This document shows, piece after piece, positions 14,001 to 26,461 of a stretch of 64,000 bases of DNA. Source of the stretch: Atrichornis clamosus. Taxonomy: Eukaryota; Chordata; Aves; Passeriformes; Menuridae. The notes below the pieces were generated by a model, which searched no databases, had not been told where the DNA came from, and was given only the letters and a program-made list of their open reading frames with translations. Made by a program: the position numbers and the translations under genes. Positions within the stretch are counted from its first letter, which is position 1. Each line of letters opens with the position of its first letter. The DNA is taken from contig WBMZ01002995.1 of assembly GCA_013400975.1 (NCBI GenBank), positions 62,001-126,000 of the forward strand, in the 5' to 3' direction.

Positions 14001-15661
14001 GAAATTGGGGTTGGGTTCTTACTGTGCAACACTTCACTTGGTGCAGTGCATATTTTTCGCAAATATATCCAGTACACTTACTTAAGGGTACTTACTTAGA
14101 GTACTTAGGAGTACCGAGTCAGAGACTGGGCCATTGTAGGCTTTATTTCAGCATATATGCTGAAGTAGTTTGAGGCAATTTTTACTAGAGCTCTCAGGTC
14201 TTTGTGCTTCTGCTGCTGTTTTCATTTATTGTGAAGAAATAGACATTAAGAGAGAGAGACACATCTAAAGAGGCTTACAGATGCAAAAACATTCATTTCA
14301 AATTGTGAAACTATTCTAAACATAAGAATTATAAGCAATGCTCAAGACTCAGTTGAAATCTAACACTGAGTGTTAAGACCTACAGCCTAATGCAGAGACA
14401 ATGCAGACACACAGAAACTATCATGTAAAAGTAATCACATAAAAAAGAACTAATTTCCACCTTTCCAGTTCAAAGCAGCTGTTCATCTTCCTTTTAAATA
14501 TTTTCAGCTTTCTCTCAGGTCTACGACAATATTGTATTCACAGACATCCTTATTCTTCTTCTAAATGTCAGGATGTTTATTCCAAGAGATTTGAAGCTGG
14601 AGATTTAATATGCATAGAATAATTTCTTATGACAAAGCATAAAATATATTTAGCTGAACAAATATCAGCAGCAACAACTTCAGTAAATACATCTTAGGCA
14701 CATACAAGCTTATACAAATTATTTATTCGACCAAATGAAAACACTTGGGTTGTATTCATGGTGAGAAACACTGTGACAATGGCAGGTTTCACTGGGACAG
14801 TCTGCTTATCTTACACAGCTGTAGAAAAAAAACCTGGGACGTTATATGGGGATACCTCGACAAGGTATGGCAAGTCTCCATTTACCTGCTTTCTTTCCAG
14901 AAAAATTCTAAAAGAACTAAGTTATAGGCTTTTGTAGCTGCATTAAGAATGTAAAATTATCCAATATTAATTGCCGGTAAAAAAAAATACAGACAAATGC
15001 AAAGGTTTCAGGCAGTTCAGACTGTGGGCTTGCAGTAAGGGTCTCCCTTGGTACTAGGGACCTCATGACTCTGCCAGCCAGTCCTCAACAGAAAGGAAGC
15101 TCACAGAAGGTTTTCAGCAGTTTTTGTTAACTTTCTGATGGGCTGTGTCTGACACAGTTGCCAGTGCTGGAATAGAGACATTCGAAGTTAGAAATGAAAC
15201 AAGAAAAAAACCCATCCAATTCCTAAACTTTTTAACCTCCTATGTTTCTATCTCTACATAACCTTCTGGGGCACCAGCATAGTTTTTCAATGTTGTTGTC
15301 TGTACTCAGGTACCACATGATTGCCGCTGTGTAAAAACTGGAACAGGAGAGAGTTCATGCCGTGTTATAAAAGAACTGCCCTGCTACCTGCAGGCATGAA
15401 GCAATTGTGTGAACAACAAGTAATGTGTGGTGGTGGGGGTGGGAGAAGAAAAACAGAAATGAGATATCTGAGGAAGAAGAAAAATGCAAAACAACTGGTA
15501 CTGTTTATTCCAAATGTATCTATTTGCTGCTTGCAACACTTCCTGAATGTAGTTTTTCCTTATGTATTTGCAATTGCTGATGGGTTGTGACTCAGTTTAG
15601 TCAAGTGAAGGATATTTCTTGCAGAAACATACCAGTGGTTACTAGAGAAAAAAAAATTATC

Positions 15662-16022
15662 TGATGAAGACCTAATTGCAGACTTTCAGTACCTGAAGGG
15701 ACCCTGCAAGAAAGATGGAGAGGTGTTACTTACAAGAGCATGTAGTGACAAGACAAGGTGAAATAGCTTCAAACTGAAAGAGAGCAGGTTTAGATTAGAT
15801 ATTAGGAAGAAAGGTTTACTGTGAGGCAGTACTCACCACCGTGAAGCACTGGAACAGGTTGCTCAGCTAAGTTGTGGATGCCCCATCCCTGAAAGCATTC
15901 AAGGTCAGGTTGGATGGGGCTCTGAGCAACGTGGTCTAGTGAAAGATGTCCCTGCCCATGGCCAGGGGTTGGAACTAGATTATCTGTAAGGTGCCTTCTA
16001 ACCCAGGCCATTCTACGATTTC
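15662..16022 (+). mobile_element. CR1 LINE 3' fragment
   Basis: This is a 5'-truncated copy of a chicken-repeat-1 (CR1) non-LTR retrotransposon. The sequence shows the usual 3'-end landmarks of the family in order: a gacctaattgcag block, a cagtacctgaaggg block, a taggaagaaaggttta block, a gaacaggttgctcag block, a ttcaaggtcaggttgga block and an attctacga tail at about 16010-16020. CR1 copies lack target-site duplications and end in short octamer-like tails instead of poly(A), as here. Only the 3' part survives, no reverse-transcriptase frame remains, and the copy is inert. The short minus-strand frames across it are shadows. Confidence 0.9.
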
Positions 16023-19000
16023 ATCTCCCCAAGCTGGAACAAGCTGGGCTGCCAACACTGTGCATTTATAGATAGCAGGAAAATTAGCAACCCCTACCTT
16101 GAAGAGTGTTGAAGGATAGAAAAGAGGAATGAAGGAAGAAGAGAAAGGATGACAGACCTGAGCACTATTCGGTTGTACAACTGCCTGGCTTGGCCATAGG
16201 GAGCTGGGTTTTCACACATGACAAGGAAGTCAATTCTGCCCACAAAGCAGCTGCTGCCACTCCCACCATGCCACCCCTTCCCTTCATCAGCACAAGTGCC
16301 CTGCATTTCTTAGCCCTTCTGAGAGTGGGATTCATGTAATAGCTATCCCTCCATATAGTCAGCATACTTGCTTTGTGTTCCTTTTGTCATGCTGACAGCT
16401 GCAAAAAGTTAACATCTGTGGCTCTTGGCACATTTCCTGTTCCTTGAGGCACAACTCACAGTCCTAGAATTCAGAGGCTCTGAAGGTGTCCCTGGTTGGC
16501 TTGGTTTTCACTGTGTTTGACCAGAATTTTTAAAAAAAATTCACGAAAAACAATCTGAGGAAAGATGATCTTGTCCTTATAGAGTTCATGGTTGTAAGAG
16601 AAAGGATTGAATCTGAGCAGATGATGATCATTGGGAATGTGCTTCAACAGGGCCAATGTAGCAGTGTCCAGACAGGGAGGCAAGGTGATCACAGAGAAGA
16701 ATCCCAAAAGGTAAAAATATCTCAGGAGATATTTCAATTCCTCTATGAAGCAATATTAAGGACACTACATTATTCTGTCCTCCTGTGGAATAAAATCAGA
16801 AATGCATAGTGGCTAATCTGGTTGGATAAGGCATACCTGGACAACCAGAAAATCTAAGAGAAATAAAAAGTTAAAACTGTGCTAGTAACTATAGATATCT
16901 ATAGTTGTTTGCCACAAGCAGGGCATGAAATTAATTCCAAAGAGAAAGGTGCAAAAGTTACAAATAAAAGAGTAGGTGCTAAATGCATAAGAAATTAAAC
17001 AATGCACTACATTTTCACCCATATATCTCTTATGAGCAAGGGAGAGAAAATAATCATCAGGAAGACGATTAACTCCTTGGGACCTATTTGATGTCACTTT
17101 CACAAAAATATTAGTAGTGATTGTTATTTAAACAGTTAATGAACACTGGGGAGGCAAATTCACATTGGGAGTGGGGAAAGAATAGATTAAAGACTTTTTA
17201 GGTGAGTGGAATATGTTCAGACTGAAAGTACAAGATGAACATAACCCTGATTTTTTACAGAACTGGTGAAATCATATGTGCTTGAAGAATTTTGATATTT
17301 AACAGAAAAAAAAGGCATTTACTAAAAAAAAGCAAAGTCCCAGAACACTGGAAAACATATTATAAAGAGAAAGCCTTTTTTTAAAAGTGGAAGAAACTGT
17401 GATCTAGAGAATTACACCTTAGGCAGCTTAGTTTTAGTATTCTTAAAGATTCTAGAAGATAGTACATTCAAATAACCATAGAAATTATTTGAAATTTAGA
17501 AAATATAAACCTAAAATATAAGAAAATAAGAACAAATTGATATAGAAAAGAGATATCTAAATGACGACATAACTGAACAATATGAAAAGATGGTGGTTAT
17601 CTAGAAAGCCTATGGGGATAGAGCAAGACAAAAAATCAGTTTAAGTAGAAGCAGAGAAGACACATTTTAGATTTTAGGACAAACTTGCAAATGATAAATA
17701 TGTTTGGGGAATATCATTTGCAAAATAGGCTGTAGAATTTGCAGTTGCAAAGTCCCCAAGGAAGACAACCTTTTTCTACATAAAGTTTAATTTCACACCT
17801 CCCAGCAGTGAACTCTTTGTACAAGCAAGTTCCCACAGATTGCCCATGCAAGACAAGTTTTGGTGGCTTGCCTTTGATTCTGGTTGCTCAACTTTGAGAT
17901 GGGAATAGATGCTTCATAATAGAATCTCTTACAGATTTGATGAGTTGGCAAGACTAAAAGTTTCAGATGAGTTGGCAAGACGAAAATGGTCCAACGTCCC
18001 TTGGGAGTGGTCTGGACAGAGGTGAGCCTGCAAGGGTTTCTGAATCTGCTCAGAGAAATTGCCCTTGCCTGTCCTGCATCGGAAGGGCAGTATGATCTGG
18101 CACCCGTATAGTCCTGGTGAGCAAGTCTTGAACTTAGGGAAAGTCCCAAGGGTGGTTTTTGCACATCAGAGCATCTCCCTTTTGGTCCTGAAACACTGCT
18201 ATCAAAATGTACAGGAAGTGTTGCAGGGTTAATTTACACAGTTAGAAATGAGATGGAACTCAAGGTAAGGTGAATCGATATATCCTTTTAAAAACATTAA
18301 AGAGTTACAATTTCTGTTAGGTAAATATTCCTACTGTGTACCAAATATAGAGGGTAATGGGTTTACTTTGACCCAACTAAAAGAGGTACCTGAGATGCAA
18401 GCATAAAATAATAGTTAAGCCTTGTCAGCAGATTTACATTTAATTTTGCTCCTGAAAGGGATGCTAAAGCTGTGCAAGAAGTGAGCAGCAGCAGGACGCA
18501 TACATACAGTGATCAGGTCTGTGACAGCCTTGGCTGTCTGCAGAATGTGGCATTTGTGCACATTATCACAAGCTTTATTGGACCACCAGGCAAACTTGCA
18601 TCTGGAAGATGGCCACATAAATGTGGGAATTCGGAGGGAAGAGAGAAATCCCAACACAGCATATCTGACTGGAAGTGCTGAGCCTCTGCCTGCTCAGAAA
18701 ACCACATCTTAAAACCTCTTTTATAAAAAAGGGCTAAAATTCCTCTTAAAATGAGGACTTTTTGCTTCCTTTTTTTTTCTTGGCAGCTGTTCCAAAACCT
18801 CACTGATCTCATGATCCACATCACTTTTGAATTTCTATTCTAAACTGGCTGTAATCTGTTTGTTTTATTTGTTCTTGTGCCAACATTGTCATTCAATTGT
18901 CATGGTCAGGGAGGAGCCACATCCCATCTCAAGCTTTGCTTTGCTCTTTGTCTGAGAAAGGGGAGTATCCATCACTTTCAGAGCCATGCACAGCGTAATG

Positions 19001-20777
19001 ATCCCCATGGTAATGCTTGAAGGAGCTGGCTTGAGGAAACAGGACTAATGCAGCAGTGTCACGGAGCTGAAAAGACCTGCTAAGAGGTAGAGTGATCATA
19101 GCACTTCTGGGTTCATTCAGTTCTTCCTGGAGGATTTTATGAGGTAATTAACACATTAAGACCGAATTTGGGCTGTGGTTAGGGTTAGGGTCTTCCCTGA
19201 GACACTGGGATTAGGGGAGCCATTGGCAGTTCTCGTGCTGTGGCTGAAATCCAGTAGAGGACTTGTTGGCAGGAATTTGATCCAATATCCACATCCAGAG
19301 CAGCAGCTCTGTAATTCTCAGGAAAGATGCAGCATAGCTTTGGGTCAGTGACTGGCCACCATTATTGACAAAGACAAATTAGGATAAAGAAGAAAATGCA
19401 GTTCTGCCCTGCTTCTAATTCTGCTTCGTATTCCTTCATGGACAGATAAACGCCACAGAGAAACCAACAATGAAGAAATACTACATGTCCATGACCCTTG
19501 GCCTTATCCTGCAAATAAGGCTTTTCTGTGTCACACCATCTGCTTTGCTAAAAGACCTAGGCAGAATCAGTCCCTTAATACATGATTTTTCATGAAGTAA
19601 TAAGGTCAGTCTGTCAATTACATCTCACTGATAACTCTGATGAAACTCAGATTTTTTCAACTCTACCTCTTGCCAGCAGCAATTTTTACATTTCCAAAAC
19701 TTTCACATTTGGCTGCTAAAAACACATTCCAAAATCTAGACATAGATACCCACATAAATACAGGCTCAGACACAGAGCTCTGACTTCAGAGGGCTGCAGT
19801 CAGTTGATGTCTGAGAAAACCAGACCATTTTTACTTAGGGATGAGCTCCACATAGAGCAGTCTGATTACTCTGAGCACCTTTTCCTGTACATATAAGACC
19901 ATTGCTAAAGCAGTGAAAATATTATTCAAAAGACACAGGCTAAATGTTACAGATCCTGGATTTTTAAAACCTCTCTCCAAACTAAAACTTAACCTTTATC
20001 TTAACAAAATGACTATGTGTATTTGGACTAAGAGTACCAAGCAATATTTTTCTTATAGATTGTTTAAAGGGAGAGTTAAACTGTGTTTTTATCCTTTTTC
20101 TTTAGCCCCTTGGGAAAGAATAACACAATATATATACATGGAGAGAAAAAACACAGCAATCTTTGCAGAGAGAATAAACACGGCAAGCTTTGCAGAGTGA
20201 TCATTTTTTCTCTTCAGCTATTTATTTTTGGTGATATCTTATCTGGATGACAGAAAACACAAGTGACAAACAGCAAACAGTGCAGAGACTGGCAGCCATC
20301 TGCATGAAATATGACAAGGTTTACGTAACCAGCTCTGGCTCATTTCTCAGCCCATAATTCAAGAAGTGTGTCACACACTGAACCTGCATTACTCTGGTGA
20401 CAGGCAGCACACGTTCAGATCACCTCCAGGGACTGAGCACCAGGGCTGGAAGTCACCAGATTCAGGACGGTAGGTCAGGAAGTCAGTCCAACCGTGTTTC
20501 CTTACTTGATCTTACCCTTTCTGTGTGCTTCCAGTTTCTCATGAATGAGAGCAAAATACAACAATTCTTAAGTAATTTGTGAATAAAATTGAATTAAAAT
20601 TACTATACTCTTATCTGTTTTGAGAAAGTACAAAAACAAAGCTTTTTTCTTATTTATTTGCCATTTTTTCATTAAGTAATATGTGTCCGTCGTTACAGAA
20701 CTTACTCAACTAGGGAATATACATAACCACTTTGGAAAGCTGAAAAGGCAGAGGAGACAACTGGTTTGACTCACCAT
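16023..20777. other. Intergenic DNA, no supported gene
   Basis: No exon chain or recognisable protein was seen. A 16-bp motif (gatgagttggcaagac) occurs twice 27 bp apart at 17939-17954 and 17966-17981. A two-copy telomere-like motif (ggttagggttaggg) lies at 19177-19190. Open frames near 17.8-18.2 kb and 18.4-18.8 kb are short, overlap on both strands and have no family resemblance. Confidence 0.55.
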
Positions 20778-20890
20778 AATCATAGAATAATTCAGGTTGG
20801 AAAAGACTTTCAAGGTCATTAATTCCACTGTTAACCCAGCACTGCCAGATCCACCACTAATAGTAACATCAAATAATGTTCCCAAGAAAA
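20778..20890 (-). mobile_element. CR1 LINE 3' fragment, reverse orientation
   Basis: Read on the minus strand this is the last hundred or so bases of a CR1 element. On the plus strand it begins with the complement of the CR1 tail (atcatagaat), then ttcaggttggaaaagac, then aaggtcattaattccactgttaacccagcactgccag, close to the familiar inverted CR1 3' end. The inner boundary is uncertain. It is a dead fragment with no coding potential. Confidence 0.85.
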
Positions 20891-21756
20891 CATGCCTGAG
20901 ATAAAATATCTGCAAAAAATTTCCCATGAAATGCATTTTGTAGAGTGACAGCTTAAGAACGAGCTCCCACAATTAAGTGCCGTGATATTCCAAGGAACAC
21001 TTAGATATTTGGATAACTACATGATAAATAAATGCAAGAACCTATCTGTATTTCTGTCATAAGCCTGCCTTTTTTGGATGTGACTACAGTCTGAGTTGGA
21101 CTCTATCCCACAGGATTGTACATTGGCCAAGCACTGGATCCTGATGGGAAGCAAAACTTAATATCATTCCATTCTTTAACAAATAAAGATGTTCAGGAAA
21201 AAACTGTAAGGTAACTAAGTCAAGCTTCTTCCTCAACATGTCTGGCATCCCCTCATGCCAGGAACAGTATGTTTTGTAGGCAGTGGGCTGCTCAAGTGCA
21301 TATTCTTGTGCACGATGTGCTTTGTCATTCTCAGACTCAGCACTGTGGGCACAGCCAGCAGTAGTTTAATGCTGCACTCCATGTGAGTCTTCTCTCCATG
21401 TTTAACATAGAATACCTTATTACCTATGGATTATTTCTGAAGACTTTTACACTGGTGCCAGCACTGATAACAGCTTCTGTGGCTTTAATATTTTCAGATT
21501 CTGCTCCTTTAAGCCAGTTGCATTGCGAAATGCAAATGCACACTGGGTTAACTGTTTGATCCCTATTTGCATGTCTGGCACAGTGGTCAAGGACTGCGGT
21601 TCCAAGAAGAGTAGTATTTTCAGACTTTGTCCCAGAGCTGTTCAGCATCAGTGAGTAGGTGGTGACACTACATTTATAACATCCAATTAGTGTTAGCAGT
21701 AAACAGCAAGACCCACATAAATGCCTCAGAAAAGCAAAACAGAATTACTTGCTTAT
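20891..21756. other. Intergenic spacer between CR1 copies
   Basis: About 870 bp lie between two CR1 fragments. No open frame with a recognisable domain, splice signal chain or repeat family was seen. The minus-strand frame near 21.42-21.65 kb is short and unsupported. Confidence 0.5.
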
Positions 21757-22362
21757 AAAGAAGCATGACCAAGAGGTCAAGGGAGGTGATTCTATCCCTC
21801 TTCTCTTCTCTGGTGAGACCCCACTTGAAGTACTATATCCAGCTCTGGGGTCCTCACCACAGGAAAGACGTGGACCTGTTGGGGATGGTCCAGAGGAGGA
21901 TAACAAAAATAGTCAGTCTCCCTATGAGGAAAGACTGAGAGAGCCAGAGTTGTTCAGCCTGGAGAAGGGAATGTTCTGGGGAGACCTTACTGCAACTTTT
22001 CAGTATTTTAAAGGGGGCTTATAAGAAAGATGGAGGAAGACTTTTCAGCAGGGCCTGTTGCGATTGCACAAGGGGTAATTGTTTTAAGTTAAAAAATGGT
22101 TAAAAAAAATAGTTTATTAAGTTAAAAAGACTTAGACTAGATCTACGGAAAAAGGTTTTTACAATGAGAGTGGTCAGACATTGGAACATGTTGCCCAGAG
22201 AAGATGTGGATGCCTCATGCCTTGAAGTGTTCAAGGTCAGGTTGATCTAGCTGTCCAGAGCAACTTGAGCTAGTTGAAGATGTCCCTGATCATTGGAGGA
22301 GGGTTGAACAGAATGACATTTAAACTCCCTTCCAACCCAAACTATCATATGATTCTATGATA
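21757..22362 (+). mobile_element. CR1 LINE 3' fragment (about 600 bp)
   Basis: This is the longest CR1 copy in the window. Landmarks in order are the gtgagaccccacttgaagtac block, the cagctctggggtcctca block, the aggaaagacgtggacctgttgg block, the tatgaggaaagactgagaga block, the cagcctggagaaggga block, the agggggcttataagaaagatgg block, the caaggtcaggttgatctagc block and the cccttccaacccaaac block, ending in gattctatgat at about 22351-22361. An A/T-rich drift near 22085-22130 (repeated ttaaaaa) interrupts the body. It is truncated at the 5' end and does not encode an intact reverse transcriptase. A solo LTR begins 66 bp past its tail. Confidence 0.93.
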
Positions 22363-22421
22363 ATGTCTGGGCCTAGAAAAAATGCCAGAGAAGTAATATC
22401 TTTTCTCATCTGAAGGTTAGG

Positions 22422-22427
22422 CCAGAT
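22422..22427. repeat. Target-site duplication, left copy
   Basis: The hexamer ccagat directly abuts the LTR terminus and is repeated exactly at 23044-23049 on the far side. Six-base duplications are typical of alpha- and betaretrovirus-like (ERVK-type) integrases. Confidence 0.85.
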
Positions 22428-23043
22428 TGTTGCGGCCGCTTTGAGGTTGTACGGTGCCGCAACCTTCCGAAAGTGCCTCCGCCTGTGAGAGAGAGAGCCG
22501 CTCGGCAAGGCCACTTCCCCAAGGCTCACACACACGCTGGAGAGCTGCAAATCTTCTAAGGGCAGGTCGATGGTAAAGGAGGAGAGAAGGGTCTCCGTTT
22601 GGGGTTCTGCCGGAAAGGTTTGTTGCTGCCACCCACGCAGGATTCCAGAGAAGAGACGAGGAGCAAGCTGAATGCTCGAGGTTAAATACGGGTGCGGAGA
22701 GAGCACCAGGGCCAATGGTCTGAGGGCACAGGGGCTGTGCACAGGCAGGGTTGGGGTCAGGGAAACAATAGGGGGACTCCGCGGGAGGGACAATAAGGCT
22801 GGGGCCAATGGGGGAACCGGGAAGGGAGAAGGCTCTGGCAAGGAGGACATGGAAGGAGGAACGGGTAGGGAGGCCAACGGGACAATCAGGGAAACAGAAC
22901 TGGGGTACATTAGCATAATGAGTCAAAGCATCCTGGGGGAGGCCCTTTCTCTCACCCTGATCTGGGGAGGATCCAATCTTAGAGACTGTCCCACCAAAGG
23001 AATCTCATTGTCCCATGTTCTGGGGGGCTCACCAGCCTCCACA
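22428..23043 (-). mobile_element. Solo LTR of an endogenous retrovirus
   Basis: A 616-bp GC-rich, CpG-containing block interrupts AT-rich DNA. It begins tgttgcgg and ends cctccaca on the plus strand, so it has the TG...CA termini of a retroviral long terminal repeat. It is flanked by a perfect 6-bp duplication (ccagat). Read on the minus strand, the U3 side contains inverted CCAAT boxes (22712 and 22803 regions), an octamer-like ATGCTAAT (near 22911-22918) and a TATA-like TATTTAA (22681-22688) about 355 bp in, which favours minus orientation. No poly(A) signal was obvious. No internal gag, pol or env sequence and no second LTR lie nearby, so this is the residue of recombination between two LTRs. 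The 169- and 198-residue open frames on the minus strand and the 126-residue plus frame fall here and are not genes. Confidence 0.85.
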
Positions 23044-23049
23044 CCAGAT
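23044..23049. repeat. Target-site duplication, right copy
   Basis: This is an exact second copy of ccagat, the partner of 22422-22427, immediately outside the LTR end. Its perfect match suggests that the insertion is not very old. Confidence 0.85.
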
Positions 23050-26000
23050 TAGTTACAAATTGCTTTTCAGAGTGATATTTCTCATGTACAAAAGTTTCCC
23101 AGCAATAGCATTTAACTCAAAATGTTCAGTCTCTAGGAGGAATCAAAGATGATTTCTCTAGACTTTGTTTGCGGGGTGATGAGTAGATGTCTTTCCTATG
23201 GTTTTGTGCATCTAATAGCATAACAGTAGATCCCAAATAGGAAACTCCAGTGAGGATGGAAATTGCTCCATAGTGAACTTTGTTGGCATTGAGGCTTCCC
23301 TAAAGGATGAAGATAATGACGCCAGTTCTTTCAGAGTCCTAGGAGCAGAACATCAGAAAAAAATAAACTCTTTCAAGACTTGTTGCACTATATCCAGCAT
23401 AAGAAACAAAGGCTCTTTTTGGCCTTATCCCAGTTCCGATAGGTCAGGACATGTGGGTTGATACTGCATGTAAACCATTGCTTCTGAAACAACTTATCTC
23501 CTGGGTCTGAGTGTGCAAGACTTTCACCCTCTTTCCTTCTTCATCCCCTGTTTTCATGGAATACAAACTGCTGCATAGGTGGAAGCTGTGGTGCACCCCA
23601 AGCAGCCTCCATCTGTGTCAGTCAGGGATGCAGGGCCATGCAGCTCCTCCCTTGGCTGTGTGGGCACAGTTTAAATACACTGCTGTAGGTGTATAGAGCA
23701 TATCTTTCTCAGAGTCCTTGACCCTGTTTTATAAATATCATAGTATAGGCTTTCCTATAAAATTGCTTTCCTTTGATAGCAAACTGAAAAGTCATTTCAT
23801 CTGCCCTGTCTTCTGCTGAAGTCACTAATACAAAAAAAAGTTCCTCACATGAAAAACATGCATCCAGTGTTACAGCTCCAAGCTTCTCATTTCCATTCTA
23901 TTCCAGCTATAATTAAAATAAAACATTTGGTCTTCTTCTATATGACACTTGGACCTGGTTTTCTGCCATGGTTTGATTTGATTTTTGAAAATATTTTATC
24001 CCCCCGTCGTACAGATGAAAATCTATATAGGATAATCTTTTATGTTAATAGTATAATTATCCGTGTTTGCAGTAGAAAGTGTCTTTTCTGCAGGTGAAAT
24101 GACATAAAAAATATATGTGTAGAGAAAATAGTATGAACTGTCAGTCATCTGCTAAGCAGACCTGTGGGCCTGGACAAAACTATGTGAAGAATGAAATATT
24201 AAGTTTTGAGTTGGGGATGAAGAACAGGTTATATTTTATTGATGCATTTTCAGGTGCTGACCGATGACTGATAAGCTTAAGTACATAAACAAGATAGGCA
24301 CAGGGAGGAGAGTCTAAACCATCCCTGTGAGATTGTCAGCTCTGTATTTCCTCCCAACCATCAAACTCACAATCAGCCCCTGACGCACAAGTCACTCCCT
24401 TCTTCCAAATCCCTCCAGGTGCTGACTAACCATGATGTGCAGAAGCTCTGCCAAGGAAGCTCCTGCTCAGCTAGTAAATACCAGGATACGTCACTGGTTT
24501 TGTACAAATATTTTTTAGGTCTCGAAATACTTTTCTTCTAATGCACTTACACCATAATGTAAAAGAATTGCATTATGTTGTTCTGTGTCTTCCATGTACC
24601 ATCCAGGCTTGTCCTTCAACAGATCTGTAATACCGTTAGCAGGTGTACCTGCATCTAAAGAGGTGACTAAAACCTGGCCATCCCTTGTCATGGATTTTTT
24701 GTTAGATGACAGAATTACTTCAGCTTTACATGTTCTTTAAGGACAAAAGGCTGTTTTTCTTTTCAGAGTGCTTTTGCCAAATAACGTGACTCTCTGCTCA
24801 CAAATCTTTTGTTCCGTACCTCTGAGAGAATTTCAACTGCCAAAACCAACCTAGGCCATCAGAAGAACCTTTTCTAAACAGCTGGTGGGACTGGGGATGT
24901 AGTTCATGCTGTAAAATGCTGGTGTAAAGTGCTCATGCAGTCCAGTTCTCTCATGACTACGTTAACATGAACTGGTGGTTCCTTGCAGCCCCAGTTACCA
25001 GATAAGATTCTTAGCAGCTGCCAAACAAAAGCTGTGTTGGCATTGTGGCTATAGAGCCTCTGACACGATATTTTAGAAGGTTTTTTTGTGGGAAGAATCA
25101 CATGAGGGAGAAGAATGACCAGGAGATGCCAAGGGGAGTCAGTGCTGGAGAAACAATGAGTCATCATAACAACACTGCCATTTCTTTCTCTGCTGCTTTC
25201 CCACACAGAAGGAGCAAGTTCAGCACTAGCAGCTCCCAAGACAGATGCATTTTATAGCAGCAATATTTCTCTCCAATACTGGACTTTTTTTTCTGGAAGG
25301 TGACACTCCACTTATTGCCAAATAACTGGTATAAATGGTGATACTCTTCTAACTCCGATCCCTTTTCTGAAAACCTAAAATATTGCCATAAGGGGAGCTG
25401 CAATGACACCATTACATCTGACAGTCAAAACTCAAGTGAAGTATATAGCCAATGTTCTGGATCCCAGTTATTCCTGCCTACTGCGTCATATCACTCTTAA
25501 TGAAGTTTTTTAAAATTTATTTTGAAACTACTAAGGCTTCTCATCCTATTATTGACCTATCATTTTCCAGCAGGAGGCTGTTAACAGTTGCATTTATGCA
25601 ACAGGAAGCAATCTTTAATCTCTACTCTGTCATTTCAAGAACAAATTAAAATTATTAATGATAAGCCCTGTCTTATCTTGATGAAACATTTAGGGATATG
25701 GGCAGATATGTATTTCATCCATAACTATGCAGTTAAAATTGTTTGCTTAATAAATTGTGCTTTTGATCAGTTTTCTGCAGCATCCAAACAAGCTGAGATT
25801 AAAGAATAATTTTGTCTGATTTTGAAATATGATGCACAATAAATAGCCTTAATTTACAAAAGGGTTGGAATTCAGAACTTTCTGTAAATTTGAGTGCTTT
25901 TGAAGCATCCTACCTTTTCTTAGTCAAAAGTCTTGAAGTGTGTTTCTTCACAGATTTTCCTTGCACTGCTTTTAATTTTGTTTGCAGTATTTTTCTCATG

Positions 26001-26401
26001 CTTCCTGTGCATCTGAAAGTTTGCCTTCTGGGATACAATCCCTTTACTATAACAAGATTAACACCTGAAGTTTCTGCTTTGGCAGTTCTTGCCCTTGAAG
26101 TCCTGTTTGTCTGCACCACCGGTGCTTGCTCGCAATCCTCCCCCTGCAAATCCAAGGAAACAACATCGATCCTGCGCTCCAACAAACCATTGTAAATCAG
26201 TTCAGGAGTGGTGCTGCAGGTCCTGCTCACACATATGGGAGCTTGCTCTCTTCCAAGTCCATAATGCAGCACCTCTGCTCCAGAAGGCAAGAGTCATGGC
26301 ACTTAATCCCATCAGCCGACTTTTCCAGCAGTTTGGTGATAAAGCATCTCGTAGGTCGCAACCTTTTCTACAAACTGAGAGCATATGGCATGGACTCTGT
26401 G

Positions 26402-26461
26402 TCAGTGTCCCCACAGGATGAAACAGTCATCAGAACCAGTGGCAATATACTGCAAGTTGAA
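26402..26461 (-). pseudogene. Possible WD40-repeat relic (weak)
   Basis: On the minus strand a short frame reads IATGSDDCFILWGH and then a stop. The pattern small-Gly-Ser-Asp-Asp-x-x-hydrophobic-x-Leu-Trp is the classic end of a WD40 blade. Downstream on the same strand the frame breaks repeatedly: the following 130 bp is open in a second frame, then stops, and a third frame is open from about 26290 down to 25910. This could be a decayed processed pseudogene, or a chance match over 14 residues. No parent gene is proposed. Confidence 0.2.

Larger units (their letters stand above)
1..15661. other. Intergenic AT-rich DNA, no supported gene
   Basis: No reading frame in this stretch shows a recognisable domain, a splice-consistent exon chain or a codon pattern that stands out. 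The open frames are short (about 60 to 150 residues), overlap each other on both strands and look like chance frames. Frames near 3.63-4.06 kb and 8.5-8.98 kb fall in slightly GC-richer patches and are open in several frames at once, which argues against coding. Visible structure is limited to simple repeats, including a 23-bp tandem duplication near 2.4 kb, an A/C-rich tract near 3.05-3.12 kb, a CTCTTG repeat near 8.8 kb and a TATACATG repeat near 11.03 kb. By human synteny this should lie between TFPI2 and CALCR, but no CALCR exon was recognised. Regulatory DNA or non-coding transcripts cannot be excluded from sequence alone. Confidence 0.6.

Noticed and set aside
19177..19190. Telomere-like ggttagggttaggg
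   Set aside because: Only two repeat units; expected by chance and no interstitial telomere array around it.
21749..22024. 91-residue plus-strand frame with apparent coding character
   Set aside because: It is the 3' part of a CR1 element and not in a reverse-transcriptase frame.
22320..22926. Two long minus-strand open frames (198 and 169 residues), the longest in the window, proline- and serine-rich
   Set aside because: Both lie almost wholly inside the solo LTR, are open in two phases at once and match no gene; the openness comes from GC-rich LTR sequence.
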